Below are positions 63,471-64,000 of a DNA stretch of 64,000 bases, in pieces. Numbering within the stretch: position 1 is the first letter of the stretch; the number at the start of each line of letters is the position of its first letter. The stretch is from the NCBI GenBank assembly GCA_026120185.1, contig JANUWF010001218.1:3100001-3164000 (forward strand). The letters are read 5' to 3'. Below the pieces are notes generated by a model. It was not told the origin of the DNA. It saw only the letters and a program-made list of their open reading frames with translations, and made no database searches. The stretch is from Voacanga thouarsii. Taxonomy: Eukaryota; Streptophyta; Magnoliopsida; Gentianales; Apocynaceae. The translations under genes were made by a program, and so were the position numbers.

Positions 63471-64000
63471 TTAGAGTGGCCCCCATTCGTCCTCGTCTAG
63501 CCCGTGCACTGATGGAAGGCCTAAAATGACTTGATCACTATCAGTACATTCTCTAGCATGCTCAAAATTTGCCATTTCAGCTATTTATGTTCAATGTCTA
63601 GACCTCAGCTGCAAAAACAATAACACAAAATACAACTAAAATTGAAAATATTCAATATTAACGATATAAAAAACTAACCAATTGTTATCTGTGTGCTCGC
63701 TTCGAACAAGTCAGGACGCTGAAACGAGTTCAATTTATCTATGCAAAAAAGAATTCAAAAATCGTCGAATTTCAAAGACAGTCGCCGGAGGGAAGGCAGA
63801 TCGTTAAATTGCCGGAGGAGAACCAAATCGTCGGGATGTAGGACGTTGTTATTCCGATAGAGAAGGCACAACGCAATGCTTGACGACGGCAGCAAAGTAC
63901 GCCAAGATTGCCAACAAAGATGAGGAAAAATAGAATTGCAGACGACGAGGAAGATCAAAACTGCAGAAGAAGACGCAATATGAGTAAGACATTATTAATA
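63471..64000 (-). other. Possible 5' part of an unidentified gene entering from the right
   Basis: The sequence turns more balanced in composition at 63700-63960, as plant 5' exons often do. A frame at 63755-63958 ends in LPSLRRLSLKFDDF, which is weakly LRR-like but too short to assign. Further down, after an acceptor GTTTTTGCAG near 63615, a 34-codon frame (63471-63575) opens MANFEHAREC and ends GLDEDEWGPL. No family recognised. Confidence 0.25.

Noticed and set aside
63755..63958. LRR protein gene
   Set aside because: Only about 14 residues resemble an LRR; no repeat follows and the frame ends at once.

Overview
This is a window of plant nuclear DNA, almost certainly from a eudicot. It is AT-rich, its genes are split by many GT-AG introns, and it is crowded with plant transposon families: Ty3/gypsy and Ty1/copia LTR elements, a TRIM, a tRNA-derived SINE, a Mutator-like element, PIF/Harbinger, a hAT-like element and a MITE. 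I could not fix the species.

Only one gene is clearly intact. On the minus strand (17850-25710), 18 coding exons join into a 389-residue aminoalcoholphosphotransferase (AAPT, CDP-choline/ethanolamine:diacylglycerol phosphotransferase). It has a complete CDP-alcohol phosphotransferase motif and a 10-nt microexon. A SINE sits in intron 7.

Left to right. Positions 1-7640 are a nest of LTR elements: the 3' end of a gypsy element with its 3' LTR, a copia-type solo LTR inside the gypsy body, and a second, inverted and truncated copy of that copia LTR which is itself split by a gypsy solo LTR. Positions 9400-12750 hold gene fragments on the minus strand, among them a dynamin-related (DRP3-type) fragment and two exons of a GH35 beta-galactosidase, each with stop codons; this looks like transposon-captured sequence. 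AAPT follows, then a hAT-like element (26995-27960) and a MITE (about 33294-33553).

Positions 33642-38692 are a young-looking copia element: its LTRs differ by 3 substitutions and 1 indel, and it has perfect 5-bp target duplications. The protease/integrase part is replaced by an antisense, intron-containing RWP-RK (RKD-type) transcription-factor gene with frameshifts. I consider this the most interesting object in the window.

Positions 39968-53559 are a 13.6-kb Mutator-like element with terminal inverted repeats and a perfect 9-bp target duplication. It contains a decayed FAR1-type transposase, a complete TRIM, a long minisatellite field and exon-like pieces of an unidentified gene. Positions 54416-56960 hold a decayed PIF/Harbinger pair (Myb/SANT-like ORF and transposase) with a TRIM solo LTR inside the first. 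The remainder to 64000 is mostly AT-rich sequence in which I recognise no gene, apart from a tRNA-like relic at 58292-58344.
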